Shown piece after piece: positions 8,295-16,589 of a stretch of 64,000 nt of DNA. This DNA comes from Muricoccus harenae (GTDB taxonomy: Bacteria; Pseudomonadota; Alphaproteobacteria; Acetobacterales; Acetobacteraceae). The stretch spans positions 1 through 64,000 of the forward strand of contig NZ_WWDL01000010.1 of assembly GCF_009848505.1 (NCBI RefSeq). The letters run 5' to 3'. The translations under genes and the position numbers were made by a program. How positions within the stretch are numbered: position 1 is the first letter of the stretch; the number at the start of each line of letters is the position of its first letter. The notes below the pieces were generated by a model. The model made no database searches, had not been told where the DNA came from, and saw only the letters and a program-made list of their open reading frames with translations.

Positions 8295-8927
8295 TCAGGG
8301 CTTCAGTCGCGCCCGCAGGGCCCGCACCGCGCTGTCAGGCGTGGTGAGCACCGGCTTTCCCGTCGCCGCCGTGATGAGCGGGGCGGCGCGGGCGAGGCTG
8401 AACTGGGCGAGGGCGATGGCGTCGCAATCGATCAGGTCGCGCGCGGCCTCGGCAGCCAGGCGGTCATGGGTTTCAGCATCGCCACGATTCAGGGCGTCGA
8501 GGGCGCCTTCGGCGAGTCGAGGGACGAGAATGACGTTCCCCGGGAATTCGGGGGGCATGCTGTCCAGCGTGGGGCCGAAACTCGCGAGCAGGCCGATGCG
8601 GCCGCCCATGGCCCCGGCTTCGGCAACCATGGCCTCGTTGGGCTTGAGGACGGGGAGGGGGGCGAGCTCGGCGGCACAGGCTTCGATGCAGGGGCCGAAG
8701 GCGGAGCAGGTGAAGAGGATGGCGTCCGCGCCCGTGTTCACCGCGTAGCGGGAGAGGGTGAGGAAGCGCTCGGTCATGGCCGGGGTGATGGTGCCGTCCC
8801 GCGCGAGGTCGGCGGAGAGGCTGTCATCCAGCAGGTTCATGAGGGTGGCGTCGGGCCAGAGGCGGGCGAAGGCGGCCTCGATGGCCGGGGGCGAGTGGCG
8901 CAGGGCATGGATGAGGGCAATCCGCAT
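8295..8927 (-). CDS. Aspartate/glutamate/hydantoin racemase-like protein
   Basis: 210-residue protein of the Asp/Glu racemase superfamily. The first catalytic-type Cys lies in LFTCSAFGPC, the second expected Cys position in DLIDCDAIALAQFS. The family also contains maleate isomerases and arylmalonate decarboxylases, so the reaction is uncertain. It is transcribed away from an RpiR regulator, an aminotransferase and an amino-acid binding protein, which fits handling of an amino acid of unusual configuration. The start is the ATG at 8927; the shared control region up to 9001 holds an inverted repeat likely bound by the regulator. Confidence 0.82.
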   Translation of the reverse strand: MRIALIHALRHSPPAIEAAFARLWPDATLMNLLDDSLSADLARDGTITPAMTERFLTLSRYAVNTGADAILFTCSAFGPCIEACAAELAPLPVLKPNEAMVAEAGAMGGRIGLLASFGPTLDSMPPEFPGNVILVPRLAEGALDALNRGDAETHDRLAAEAARDLIDCDAIALAQFSLARAAPLITAATGKPVLTTPDSAVRALRARLKP

Positions 8928-8954
8928 GGGTGGAGTGTGACGCAGATCGGGCTT

Positions 8955-9001
8955 TGAAACAAATGTTGCAGTATGCGGCGCGTGGTGCACTATATGTTTC
9001 A
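8955..9001. promoter_or_regulatory. Inverted-repeat operator between racemase-like gene and rpiR-type regulator
   Basis: TGAAACAAATGTTGCA at 8955-8970 and, in inverse orientation at 8986-9001, TGAAACATATAGTGCA (minus-strand reading). The half-sites agree at 13 of 16 positions with a 15-base spacer, as expected for a dimeric regulator. A possible promoter for the regulator lies inside (TTGCAG 8966-8971, TATATG 8991-8996), so binding would block it. Confidence 0.65.
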
Positions 9002-9837
9002 TGCCCATGGACGCGCCGCTGGAACGCCTTCGCCTCGCGCAGCCGGAGCTTCCACCCCGGCTGCGCGAGGCGGCGCGCTATCTGGCGGAGCACGCCTTCG
9101 ACGCGACCACGCGCTCCATGCGGGAGCTGGCGGCGGATGCGGGGGCGAGTCCGGCGAGCTTCACGCGGTTGGCCCAGGCGCTGGGCTATTCGGGATGGGA
9201 GCCGCTGCGGGCGGCGCTGGTGGAGGCGCGGCGGCCGGCGGCCCCCTTCTCGGGGCGGGCGCAAGCGCGGGACGATCTTCCGGCAGCGATGCTGGCCGCC
9301 GATGCGGCGGCGCTCGGGCGGCTGGAGGCAGGGCCGGTGGCGGCCGCGGCGGCGGCGCTGCATGGCGCGCCGCGGATCTGGTGCGCCGGGTTCCGATCCT
9401 GCCGGGCGGTGGCGGGGCTGCTGCATTACCAGCTTCGGCTGTTCCGGCCGGAGGCGCGGCTGGTGGGGGCCGAAGGGCCGGAGGAGCTGGACCTGGAGGG
9501 CTTTGCCGCGCGGGATGCCGTGGTGGTGGCGAGTTTCGCACCCTATTCCGCCGAGGCGGTGCGCACGGCCGCCGCCGCGCGGCGGACGGGGGCCATGCTG
9601 GTGGCGCTGGTCGATTCGCCCCTGGCGCCGGTGGCGTGCGGGGCGGCGCATCTGCTGCGCTTCGAGGCCGATGGGCCTGGTTTCTTCCATTCACTGACTG
9701 GCGCCGTTTCCCTGGCGCAGGCGCTGGCGGCGGCGGTCTTCGCCCAAGGCGGGGCTGCCGCGATGGAGCGGCTGCGCCAATCCGAGGCGCGGCTGGCCGA
9801 GCTTTCCCGATACGCTTCCGATGAGGATTCCCGATGA
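9001..9837 (+). CDS. MurR/RpiR-family transcriptional regulator
   Basis: 278 residues: an N-terminal HTH_6 DNA-binding domain (about 5-80, MRELAADAGASPASFTRLAQ) and a C-terminal SIS sugar/ligand domain (about 105-235, WCAGFRSCRAV, VVVASFAPYS). RpiR proteins usually repress catabolic operons and respond to a pathway intermediate. The ATG at 9001 has no ribosome site, touches the second operator half-site and lies five bases after a TATATG box, so its mRNA may be leaderless. The stop overlaps the start of the aminotransferase (ATGA), so both are coupled. The likely targets are this operon and the divergent racemase-like gene. Confidence 0.88.
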   Translation: MPMDAPLERLRLAQPELPPRLREAARYLAEHAFDATTRSMRELAADAGASPASFTRLAQALGYSGWEPLRAALVEARRPAAPFSGRAQARDDLPAAMLAADAAALGRLEAGPVAAAAAALHGAPRIWCAGFRSCRAVAGLLHYQLRLFRPEARLVGAEGPEELDLEGFAARDAVVVASFAPYSAEAVRTAAAARRTGAMLVALVDSPLAPVACGAAHLLRFEADGPGFFHSLTGAVSLAQALAAAVFAQGGAAAMERLRQSEARLAELSRYASDEDSR

Positions 9838-11162
9838 CATCCCGCCTTCTGCATCGTGGCCGCAACACCCCTCCCGTGGCCGTGGGGGGGAAGGGCTCCT
9901 GGCTGCATCTCGCCGATGGGCGGGAGGTGCTGGATGCCTCGGGCGGGGCGGCGGTGTCCTGCCTCGGGCACCAGCATCCGGCGGTGGTCGAGGCGGTGCA
10001 GCGGCAGATGGGGGCGCTGGAATACGCGCATACCGGCTTCTTCACGAACGAGCCCGCCGAGCGGCTGGGCGAGGTGCTGGTGGGGCATGAGCCGGGCGGG
10101 CTGAGCCGCGCCTATTTCGTCTCCGGCGGGTCCGAGGCGATGGAGGCCGCGCTGAAGCTGGCGCGGCAGCATTTCGTGGAAGCGAGGCAGCCGCAGCGGG
10201 GGCGCTTCATCGCCCGGCGGCAGAGCTATCACGGCAATACGCTCGGGGTGCTGGCGCTGGGCGGGAATGTGGCGCGACGGGCGCCTTACGCGCCGATCCT
10301 GGCGGATGCCTTCAGCCATGTGTCGCCGGCCTTTGCCTATCGCGGCATGCGCGAGGGCGAGGACGAGGCGGGTTTCGTGGCGCGGCTTGCCGATGAGTTG
10401 GAGGCGGAGTTCCAGCGGCTGGGGCCGCAGAACGTGGCCGCCTTCGTGGCGGAGACGGTGGTTGGGGCGACGGCGGGTTGCGTGGCGCCGCCCGCCGGGT
10501 ACTTCCGCGCTGTGCGGGGCATCTGCGACCGGCACGGGGCGCTGCTCATCCTCGACGAGGTGATGAGCGGGATGGGGCGGACCGGGACGCTGCATGCCTG
10601 GGAGCAAGAAGGGATTTCGCCGGACATCCAGGCAATCGCGAAGGGGCTGGGCGGCGGCTACCAGCCGATCGGCGCGATCCTGATGAACGACCGCGTGCTG
10701 GCGCCGATCCTGGCGGGCTCGGGCGCCTTCGCGCATGGGCATACCTACCTGTCGCATCCGGTGGCCTGCGCCGCCGCGCTGGCGGTGCAGGAGGTGATCG
10801 CCTCCGACGGGCTGCTGGAGCGCGTGCGGCTGCTTGGGGCGCGGCTGGAGGCGGGGCTGGTGGAGCGCTTCGGCAACCACCGGCATGTGGGTGACATCCG
10901 GGGGCGCGGGCTGTTCCAAGCCATCGAGTTGGTGGAGGACCGCGCGACGCGCGCGCCCTTCGATCCGGCGCGGAAGCTGAACCTGCGCATCCGGGACGAG
11001 GCGCTGTCGCGCGGGCTGGCGGTCTATCCTGGCGCCGGCACGGCGGATGGGGCCGCGGGGGACCACATCCTGCTGGCGCCGGCCTATATCGCGACCGAGG
11101 CGGAGATCGATCTGATCGTCTCGCGCCTCGGGGAGGCGGTCGATGCGGTGCTGGCCGCATGA
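9834..11162 (+). CDS. Class III PLP-dependent aminotransferase
   Basis: 442 residues, usual length for class III (ornithine/omega-amino acid) aminotransferases. Visible features include the phosphate-binding YFVSGGSEAMEAA, the cofactor-ring Asp in LLILDEVMSGMGRTG and the PLP Lys in AIAKGLGGGYQPIG. It transfers an amino group from an amino acid or amine to a keto acid in the cytosol; the substrate is not readable from sequence. It overlaps the RpiR regulator by four bases and is followed 25 bases later by a periplasmic amino-acid binding protein, so uptake and degradation of the same amino compound is likely. Confidence 0.92.
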   Translation: MTSRLLHRGRNTPPVAVGGKGSWLHLADGREVLDASGGAAVSCLGHQHPAVVEAVQRQMGALEYAHTGFFTNEPAERLGEVLVGHEPGGLSRAYFVSGGSEAMEAALKLARQHFVEARQPQRGRFIARRQSYHGNTLGVLALGGNVARRAPYAPILADAFSHVSPAFAYRGMREGEDEAGFVARLADELEAEFQRLGPQNVAAFVAETVVGATAGCVAPPAGYFRAVRGICDRHGALLILDEVMSGMGRTGTLHAWEQEGISPDIQAIAKGLGGGYQPIGAILMNDRVLAPILAGSGAFAHGHTYLSHPVACAAALAVQEVIASDGLLERVRLLGARLEAGLVERFGNHRHVGDIRGRGLFQAIELVEDRATRAPFDPARKLNLRIRDEALSRGLAVYPGAGTADGAAGDHILLAPAYIATEAEIDLIVSRLGEAVDAVLAA

Positions 11163-11187
11163 ACGATCCAATACGAAGGGTATGGAA

Positions 11188-12201
11188 ATGATGAAGCGTT
11201 TGTTGCTGGCGGCCTGTGCTGCCATCGGGCTTTCCGCCGCGGCGGGTGCCGCCACGCTGGAGACGGTAAAGGAGCGCGGTACGCTCGCCTGCGGTGTCTC
11301 CACGGGCTTCGCGGGCTTCTCCGTGCCGGATTCGCGCGGCGAGGTGCGCGGGCTCGATGCGGATTACTGCCGCGCGGTCGCGGCGGCGGTGCTGGGCGAT
11401 GCGACGAAGGTGCGCTTCGTCGGGCTGACGGCGCAGAACCGTTTCACGGCGCTCCAATCCGGAGAGGTGGATGTGCTGCTGCGCAATTCCACCCAGACAT
11501 TCCTGCGCGATGCAACAATCGGGCTGAATGCGGGGCCGGTGAACTTCTATGACGGCCAGGGCTTCGCGGTGCGCCGCGATGCGAACGTCAAGGATGTGAA
11601 GGGGCTGGATGGCGCGACCGTCTGCGTGGCGCAGGGCACGACGCATGAGGTGACGCTGGGTGACGTGGCGCGTGCACGCGGCATCACCTTCCAGCCGGTG
11701 GTCTTCGAGCGCGTGGACACGATGTACCAGGCCTTCTTCGCAGGCCGCTGCGACGCGATGACGCAGGACGCCTCAGCGCTCGCCGGTGCGATGGCGACGG
11801 CGGCGCCGAATGCGGCAGACTACCTGGTGCTGGCGGAGACCATCTCGAAGGAGCCGCTCGGGCCTTTCACGCGCAACGGCGATGACGCCTGGAGCAACAT
11901 CGTCGCCTGGGTGCATTACGGGCTGGTGGAGGCCGAGGAGGCTGGGATCACCAAGGCCAATGCGGATGAGATGGCCCGCGGCGCCAATCCCGTGGCGCAG
12001 CGGCTGCTGGGCACGAGCGGCGAGTTCGGCTCGCGCCTCGGGCTCGACAACCGTTGGATGCTGAATGCCATCAAGGCTGTCGGCAATTACGGCGAGGTGT
12101 TCGAGCGAAATGTCGGGCAGGGCAGCACGCTGAAGCTGCAGCGCGGGCTGAACGGGCTGTGGAACCAGGGCGGGCTGATGTACGCGGTGCCGTTCCGGTG
12201 A
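11188..12201 (+). CDS. Amino-acid ABC transporter periplasmic binding protein (AapJ-like)
   Basis: About 337 residues with a cleavable signal peptide (LLLAACAAIGLSAAAGAA) and the SBP_bac_3 fold: TLETVKERGTLACGVSTG at the mature start, then GLDADYCRAVAAAVLGD. Sequence style matches the general L-amino-acid binding proteins of alphaproteobacteria. GAAGGG at 11175-11180 favours the ATG at 11188; an ATG at 11182 is possible. No permease or ATPase genes follow, so it either feeds a transporter encoded elsewhere or is an orphan. It ends the rpiR-aminotransferase operon; hairpin repeats begin 18 bases downstream. Confidence 0.9.
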   Translation: MMKRLLLAACAAIGLSAAAGAATLETVKERGTLACGVSTGFAGFSVPDSRGEVRGLDADYCRAVAAAVLGDATKVRFVGLTAQNRFTALQSGEVDVLLRNSTQTFLRDATIGLNAGPVNFYDGQGFAVRRDANVKDVKGLDGATVCVAQGTTHEVTLGDVARARGITFQPVVFERVDTMYQAFFAGRCDAMTQDASALAGAMATAAPNAADYLVLAETISKEPLGPFTRNGDDAWSNIVAWVHYGLVEAEEAGITKANADEMARGANPVAQRLLGTSGEFGSRLGLDNRWMLNAIKAVGNYGEVFERNVGQGSTLKLQRGLNGLWNQGGLMYAVPFR

Positions 12202-12218
12202 GGTGAGGCTGGTGGCCC

Positions 12219-12353
12219 CCGGGAGGCACCGCCTCCCGGACCCTCCGCCGGGGGTGAACGCAGCCCGCGGCCCCTGGGAAGCTACCTGCGGCGCTTAAAG
12301 TGAACGGGGTGGTCGCCACCACCCCGGCGGAGGCCCGGAGGCAGAGCCTCCGG
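12219..12353. repeat. Intergenic hairpin repeat, inverted plus direct copy (B/B2)
   Basis: Fills the tail-to-tail gap between the binding protein and pncB. Inverted copy: SL2 12219-12227 with 12231-12239 (CCGGGAGGC/GCCTCCCGG) followed by a degenerate SL1. Direct copy: SL1 12305-12313 with 12318-12326 (CGGGGTGGT/ACCACCCCG) and SL2 12335-12342 with 12346-12353 (CCGGAGGC/GCCTCCGG). The spacer has CTACCTGCGGCGCTT, shared with copies A and C. It may terminate transcription from both sides. Confidence 0.8.
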
Positions 12354-12374
12354 AGGCTACCGCCCGGATAGCCC

Positions 12375-13769
12375 CTAAACCTCGACCGGAACCTCGGTGA
12401 GGCCTTCGGTGCCGAAGACCGACCGGTAATACGCGATCTCCTCGGCAGGGCCCGTGGCCTTGGTGTAGTTGTCGCTCAGCTTGACCGCGGGATGTCCTTC
12501 GACCGCGGTCACCTTGCAGACGAGGCTGATGGGGGAGAATTCCGGCGCCTCCACGGGCGAGCAGCCGGCGAAGTCGTTCGTCAGCTTGGTGCCGATGCCG
12601 GAGCTGATGCGGCAGCGCGGCTCGTGGCGCCATTTGGCGGGGTCCTGGAAATCCCGCGCATCGCGGAAGTGGGAGGGGGCGTGGCCGGGCTGGATGCGGC
12701 CGCCAAAGGCGGCGTGCAGCTGCAGCATCAGGTCGGCGTTCAGGCCGTCCGAGGGAATCAACAGCTTCTGGCGCAGGTCACGGCCATGGGCGGCGAAGAA
12801 GGCGAGCGCCTCCTCGCCGCCTTCGAAGGGATCCTTGCTGTCCAGACGCACGCCGGTCCAGTCGGCGGCCCAGTCAGGGGCGTCGCGGAAGAACTGGGTG
12901 GAACCGTAGGTATCGGGCAGCATCACCCGCATGGCGGGGCCGTACATTTCCTGCCAGAGGCGCAGCACCTCGTATTGCGCATCCTTCAGGCTGGTTGCGC
13001 CGAGGCGGCCGAGCCGCGCCAGGGCGGTCAGCACCATGGGCAGTTCATGCGCGTTGGTGCCGATGGCTTCCAGATTGTGCTTGTAGGCCAGGTAGGTGTT
13101 CGAGGTTCCGGCGAAGACCCCGGGCAGGCGGGCGGCGAGGAGTTCCAGCACGTATTCCTGCCAGAGAAAGGAATGCCGGCGTCGCGTGCCAAAATCGGCG
13201 AATTTCAGCCCCGGCACGCCAGCCACGCGCTCGATCTTGGACCAGAGGCGCGACTTGGCGCGGGCGAAGAGGATGTCGAGATCCATCTCGTCCAGCCGGG
13301 CATAGCCGCGGCGCGTGCGCAGCTCGGAGAGGATGGCGAGCGCATGGATCTCCCAGAGCGTGACCTCCTCCCATGCTCCCTCAAAGTCCAGCTGGAACTG
13401 GCCGTCCATGCGGGAGAGGCGGTAGGGCGGAAGGGAGAGGCCGGAGAGCCAGTCCAGGAAGTCGGGCCGGAAGATGTTGTGCTGGCCGTAGAAGGTGTTG
13501 CCGGCCAGCCAGATCAGCTCGGACCTGGTGAAGCGCAGCGTGCGGGCATGGTCGAGCTGGGCGCGCAGCTCCGCCTCATCCACCACCTCGGCGAGGCGAA
13601 CCGAGCGCGTGCGGTTGATGACGGTGAAGCGGACATGCGTGCCCGGGAAATGCTTCCAGATGAACTGCAGCATCGCCAGCTTGTACCAATCGTCGTCCAG
13701 CATGGAGCGGATGATCGGGTCGAGCGTCCAGTTGCGGTCATGGGCACGCTTGGCGAGGTTGTGGATCAT
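12375..13769 (-). CDS. pncB: Nicotinate phosphoribosyltransferase
   Basis: 464-residue NAPRTase, which joins nicotinate to PRPP (with ATP hydrolysis) to make nicotinate mononucleotide, the entry step of NAD salvage. Recognisable motifs are LDDDWYKLAMLQFIW near the N-terminus, FADFGTRRRHSF, the His-containing GTNAHELPMV and the C-terminal SSGIGTKLTNDF. The ATG at 13769 overlaps the stop of the upstream SIR2-like gene (ATGA), so it is translationally coupled to it. It is the last gene of that unit; paired hairpin repeats follow. The coupling to an NAD-binding SIR2 domain is the notable point. Confidence 0.95.
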   Translation of the reverse strand: MIHNLAKRAHDRNWTLDPIIRSMLDDDWYKLAMLQFIWKHFPGTHVRFTVINRTRSVRLAEVVDEAELRAQLDHARTLRFTRSELIWLAGNTFYGQHNIFRPDFLDWLSGLSLPPYRLSRMDGQFQLDFEGAWEEVTLWEIHALAILSELRTRRGYARLDEMDLDILFARAKSRLWSKIERVAGVPGLKFADFGTRRRHSFLWQEYVLELLAARLPGVFAGTSNTYLAYKHNLEAIGTNAHELPMVLTALARLGRLGATSLKDAQYEVLRLWQEMYGPAMRVMLPDTYGSTQFFRDAPDWAADWTGVRLDSKDPFEGGEEALAFFAAHGRDLRQKLLIPSDGLNADLMLQLHAAFGGRIQPGHAPSHFRDARDFQDPAKWRHEPRCRISSGIGTKLTNDFAGCSPVEAPEFSPISLVCKVTAVEGHPAVKLSDNYTKATGPAEEIAYYRSVFGTEGLTEVPVEV

Positions 13770-14605
13770 GAGGTGGCCGGGCTCTCGTTGGCCTGCACAT
13801 GGCGTAGCAGTTCCTCGAGAAAGGTGGACAGGGATGCGGCGGGATCGTCGCCTTCCCCGGCGATGACGTTGATGCCCCATTGGGCGAGCACGGCTTCCTG
13901 CACGTCGTTCCGGCGTGGCATGAAGACAAAGGGAGAGGGGCGGTCCTTCTCGTAGCCGGAGTCGCGCCAGACCTGGGCGAGCTTGTGCAGCAGCAGGCGG
14001 ATGTTCAGGTCCGACATGCTGTAGCCGATGAAGAGGAGCGTGCGGCCGAGCGCATCGGCCCAGAGCTTGATGTCGAGCGGGGAGGAGAAGCCGAGGCGGT
14101 TGAGGTAGTCGGTCTCGGCGATGACGAGGGATTGGTCATCCTCGAAATCGCCGTGGTACTTGATGATCTGGGTGACGGTGTCGTTGGTCTTGGCGATGTC
14201 GCGGGTGTTGGCGATCTTGACGTAGTCGCAGCCATGCACGCGGAAGGCGGTTTCCAGGTTCGCGTCGTAGTTGGTGGTGTAGATGATGGGAAAGTTGAGC
14301 TGCACGATGATCTCGTGCAGGCGCGAGGCGCGGATCTTCTCCTCCGTGACGCTCCAGTTCCGGTCCATCCAGCTGCGCAGCGGGCCGATGCTGCCTTTCT
14401 TCAGGCGGTAGTACTCGGCCAGAGTGTGATAGCTGCTGTCGGCGCTGAGGAACCATTCTGGATCGAGGCCAAGCTCCTCGCCCATATGCTCGATGAGCTG
14501 GCGCCAGGAGGGGAGGCCGACGGTCATGGAGAGGCCGGCGCCGACGAAGAGGATGGCGCGCCTTTCACGAATAACCTGTGCCAGCGAGTCCAGATCCGAG
14601 CGCAT
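13766..14605 (-). CDS. SIR2-like NAD-domain protein
   Basis: 279 residues covering one SIR2-like (SIR2_2 type) Rossmann domain. The NAD-binding GAG is at residues 22-24 (LFVGAGLSM), the catalytic-type Asn112 and Asp114 are in YTTNYDANLE, the His is at 151 in KYHGDF, and the C-terminal GYSMSDLNIRLLL is typical. Domains of this kind act as NAD+ hydrolases in anti-phage systems such as Thoeris and DSR, and as deacylases elsewhere. No zinc-binding Cys cluster is seen, which favours an NADase-type role. It is first in a two-gene unit with pncB, overlapping it by four bases. Whether it is defensive, regulatory or part of normal NAD metabolism is not known. Confidence 0.85.
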   Translation of the reverse strand: MRSDLDSLAQVIRERRAILFVGAGLSMTVGLPSWRQLIEHMGEELGLDPEWFLSADSSYHTLAEYYRLKKGSIGPLRSWMDRNWSVTEEKIRASRLHEIIVQLNFPIIYTTNYDANLETAFRVHGCDYVKIANTRDIAKTNDTVTQIIKYHGDFEDDQSLVIAETDYLNRLGFSSPLDIKLWADALGRTLLFIGYSMSDLNIRLLLHKLAQVWRDSGYEKDRPSPFVFMPRRNDVQEAVLAQWGINVIAGEGDDPAASLSTFLEELLRHVQANESPATS

Positions 14606-14679
14606 TCCTGCCGCACCACCACGCCGGGGGAGATAGAACCCAGGGGCGGGAGGCGGGTTTCCGCGAAAGCACGCAAAGA

Positions 14680-14711
14680 AAAGGCCCGGCGGATCGCTCC
14701 GCCGGGCCTTT
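14680..14711 (-). terminator. Strong terminator after amtB
   Basis: AAAGGCCCGGCGGA (14680-14693) pairs perfectly over 14 bases with TCCGCCGGGCCTTT (14698-14711) across a four-base loop. Read on the minus strand it ends in CCTTTTCTTT, a good U-rich tail. It separates amtB from the SIR2-like gene. Confidence 0.85.
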
Positions 14712-14727
14712 CCCGTTCAGGTCGGGA

Positions 14728-16080
14728 TCAGCCGATGCGCTCGCCGTGGAGGGAGACGTCGAGGCCTTCGCGCTCCTCTTCCTCGGAGACACGCAGGCCG
14801 ACGATGACGTCCACGATCTTCAGCAGGATCCAGGTGGCGACCGCCGTGTAGATGAAGGTGGCGACCACGGCATAGACCTGGATCAGGAACTGCCCGGTGC
14901 TGCCGGCGACGCCTTCCGGCGCGGCGGCCGTGGCCGAGAGCGGACCATAGGCGAAGAAGCCCGTCAGCAGCGCGCCGACGATGCCGCAGATGCCGTGCAC
15001 GCCGAAGGCGTCCAGGCTGTCGTCATAGCCGCACCAGTGCTTGAGCGCGGTGGCGCCCCAGAAGCCGGCGAGGCCCGCGATGACGCCGATGATCAGCGCC
15101 GGCACCGGCAGGACAAAGCCGGCGGCGGGCGTGATCGCGACGAGGCCCGCGACGGCGCCGGAGATGGCGCCGAGGACGGAGGGCTTGCCCTTGCCCATCC
15201 ATTCCGCCGCCAGCCAGGCGAGGGTGGCCGCGGCCGCCGCGATCTGCGTGACCAGCATGGCCATGCCCGCGCGGCCACCGGCGGCGCCCGCGGAACCCGC
15301 GTTGAAGCCAAACCAGCCCACCCACAGCAGGGAGGCGCCGATGACGGCGAGCGCGAGGTTGAAGGGCGACATGTTTTCGGTGCCGTAGCCGACGCGCTTG
15401 CCGAGCACGATGGCGGCGACGAGGCCAGCGACGCCCGCATTGATGTGGACCACCGTGCCGCCCGCGAAGTCGAGCGCGCCCAGGCCGAAGATCCAGCCAT
15501 TCGGGTGCCAGACCCAATGGGCAATCGGAGCGTAGATGACCAGCAGCCAGAGGATGGTGAAGAGCACCATGGCCGAGAACTTCATCCGCTCGGCAAAGGC
15601 GCCGGAGATGAGGGCCGGGGTGATGATGGCGAAGGTCATCTGGAACATCAGGAAGACCGTCTCGGGAATGGTGAAGGCCACCGCCGAATCGCCTGTTCCC
15701 AGCGTAAAGGGCTTGTCCCAGTTCTCCGCCACGCCGCGGAGCAGCAGCTTGGAAAGGTCGCCGACATAGGCGCCGCCCTCGCCGAAGGCGAGGCTGTAGC
15801 CGGCCACCATCCAGACGATGGAGGCGATCGCCGCGATGGCGAAAGACTGCATCATGGTGCCGAGAACGTTCTTCTTGCGGACCATGCCCGAATAGAAGAG
15901 CGCGAGGCCCGGGATGGTCATCATCAGCACCAGCGCGGTGGAGGTGAGCATCCAGGCGGTGTCGCCGGTGTCCACCGTGGCCGGGGCATCCTGGGCCAGG
16001 GCGGGGCCGGCCAGCAGCATGGCACCCGTCGTGGTCAGGGCGGCGGCGGCCATCGCCCAGCCGCGCATATGGGGTCGCAT
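14728..16080 (-). CDS. amtB: Ammonium transporter
   Basis: 450-residue Amt/MEP channel with an N-terminal signal-like segment and about 11 membrane helices. Family motifs include ALFYSGMVRKKN, DFAGGTVVHINAG (periplasmic vestibule and pore region) and DDSLDAFGVHGICG with a pore His. It moves ammonium through the inner membrane. It follows glnK on the same strand, the standard glnK-amtB arrangement, in which GlnK blocks AmtB when nitrogen is plentiful. AAGGAAA before the ATG at 16080 favours that start over the ATG at 16116. A sigma-54 promoter precedes glnK and a strong terminator follows amtB. Confidence 0.96.
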   Translation of the reverse strand: MRPHMRGWAMAAAALTTTGAMLLAGPALAQDAPATVDTGDTAWMLTSTALVLMMTIPGLALFYSGMVRKKNVLGTMMQSFAIAAIASIVWMVAGYSLAFGEGGAYVGDLSKLLLRGVAENWDKPFTLGTGDSAVAFTIPETVFLMFQMTFAIITPALISGAFAERMKFSAMVLFTILWLLVIYAPIAHWVWHPNGWIFGLGALDFAGGTVVHINAGVAGLVAAIVLGKRVGYGTENMSPFNLALAVIGASLLWVGWFGFNAGSAGAAGGRAGMAMLVTQIAAAAATLAWLAAEWMGKGKPSVLGAISGAVAGLVAITPAAGFVLPVPALIIGVIAGLAGFWGATALKHWCGYDDSLDAFGVHGICGIVGALLTGFFAYGPLSATAAAPEGVAGSTGQFLIQVYAVVATFIYTAVATWILLKIVDVIVGLRVSEEEEREGLDVSLHGERIG

Positions 16081-16121
16081 CGTCGTTTCCTTGTTCTTGG
16101 TCATCGTCATCGTCATCGGGG

Positions 16122-16523
<402 letters not shown>

Positions 16524-16589
16524 TTACAACCGGCCGGGGTGGCGGGAGGTGGCGCATTGCCCAAATGATGGGCAGAACACCGCCACGCG

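Noticed and set aside
9543-11303. 586-residue minus-strand reading frame opposite the aminotransferase
   Set aside because: Arg/His/Pro-rich shadow of a clearly conserved plus-strand gene.
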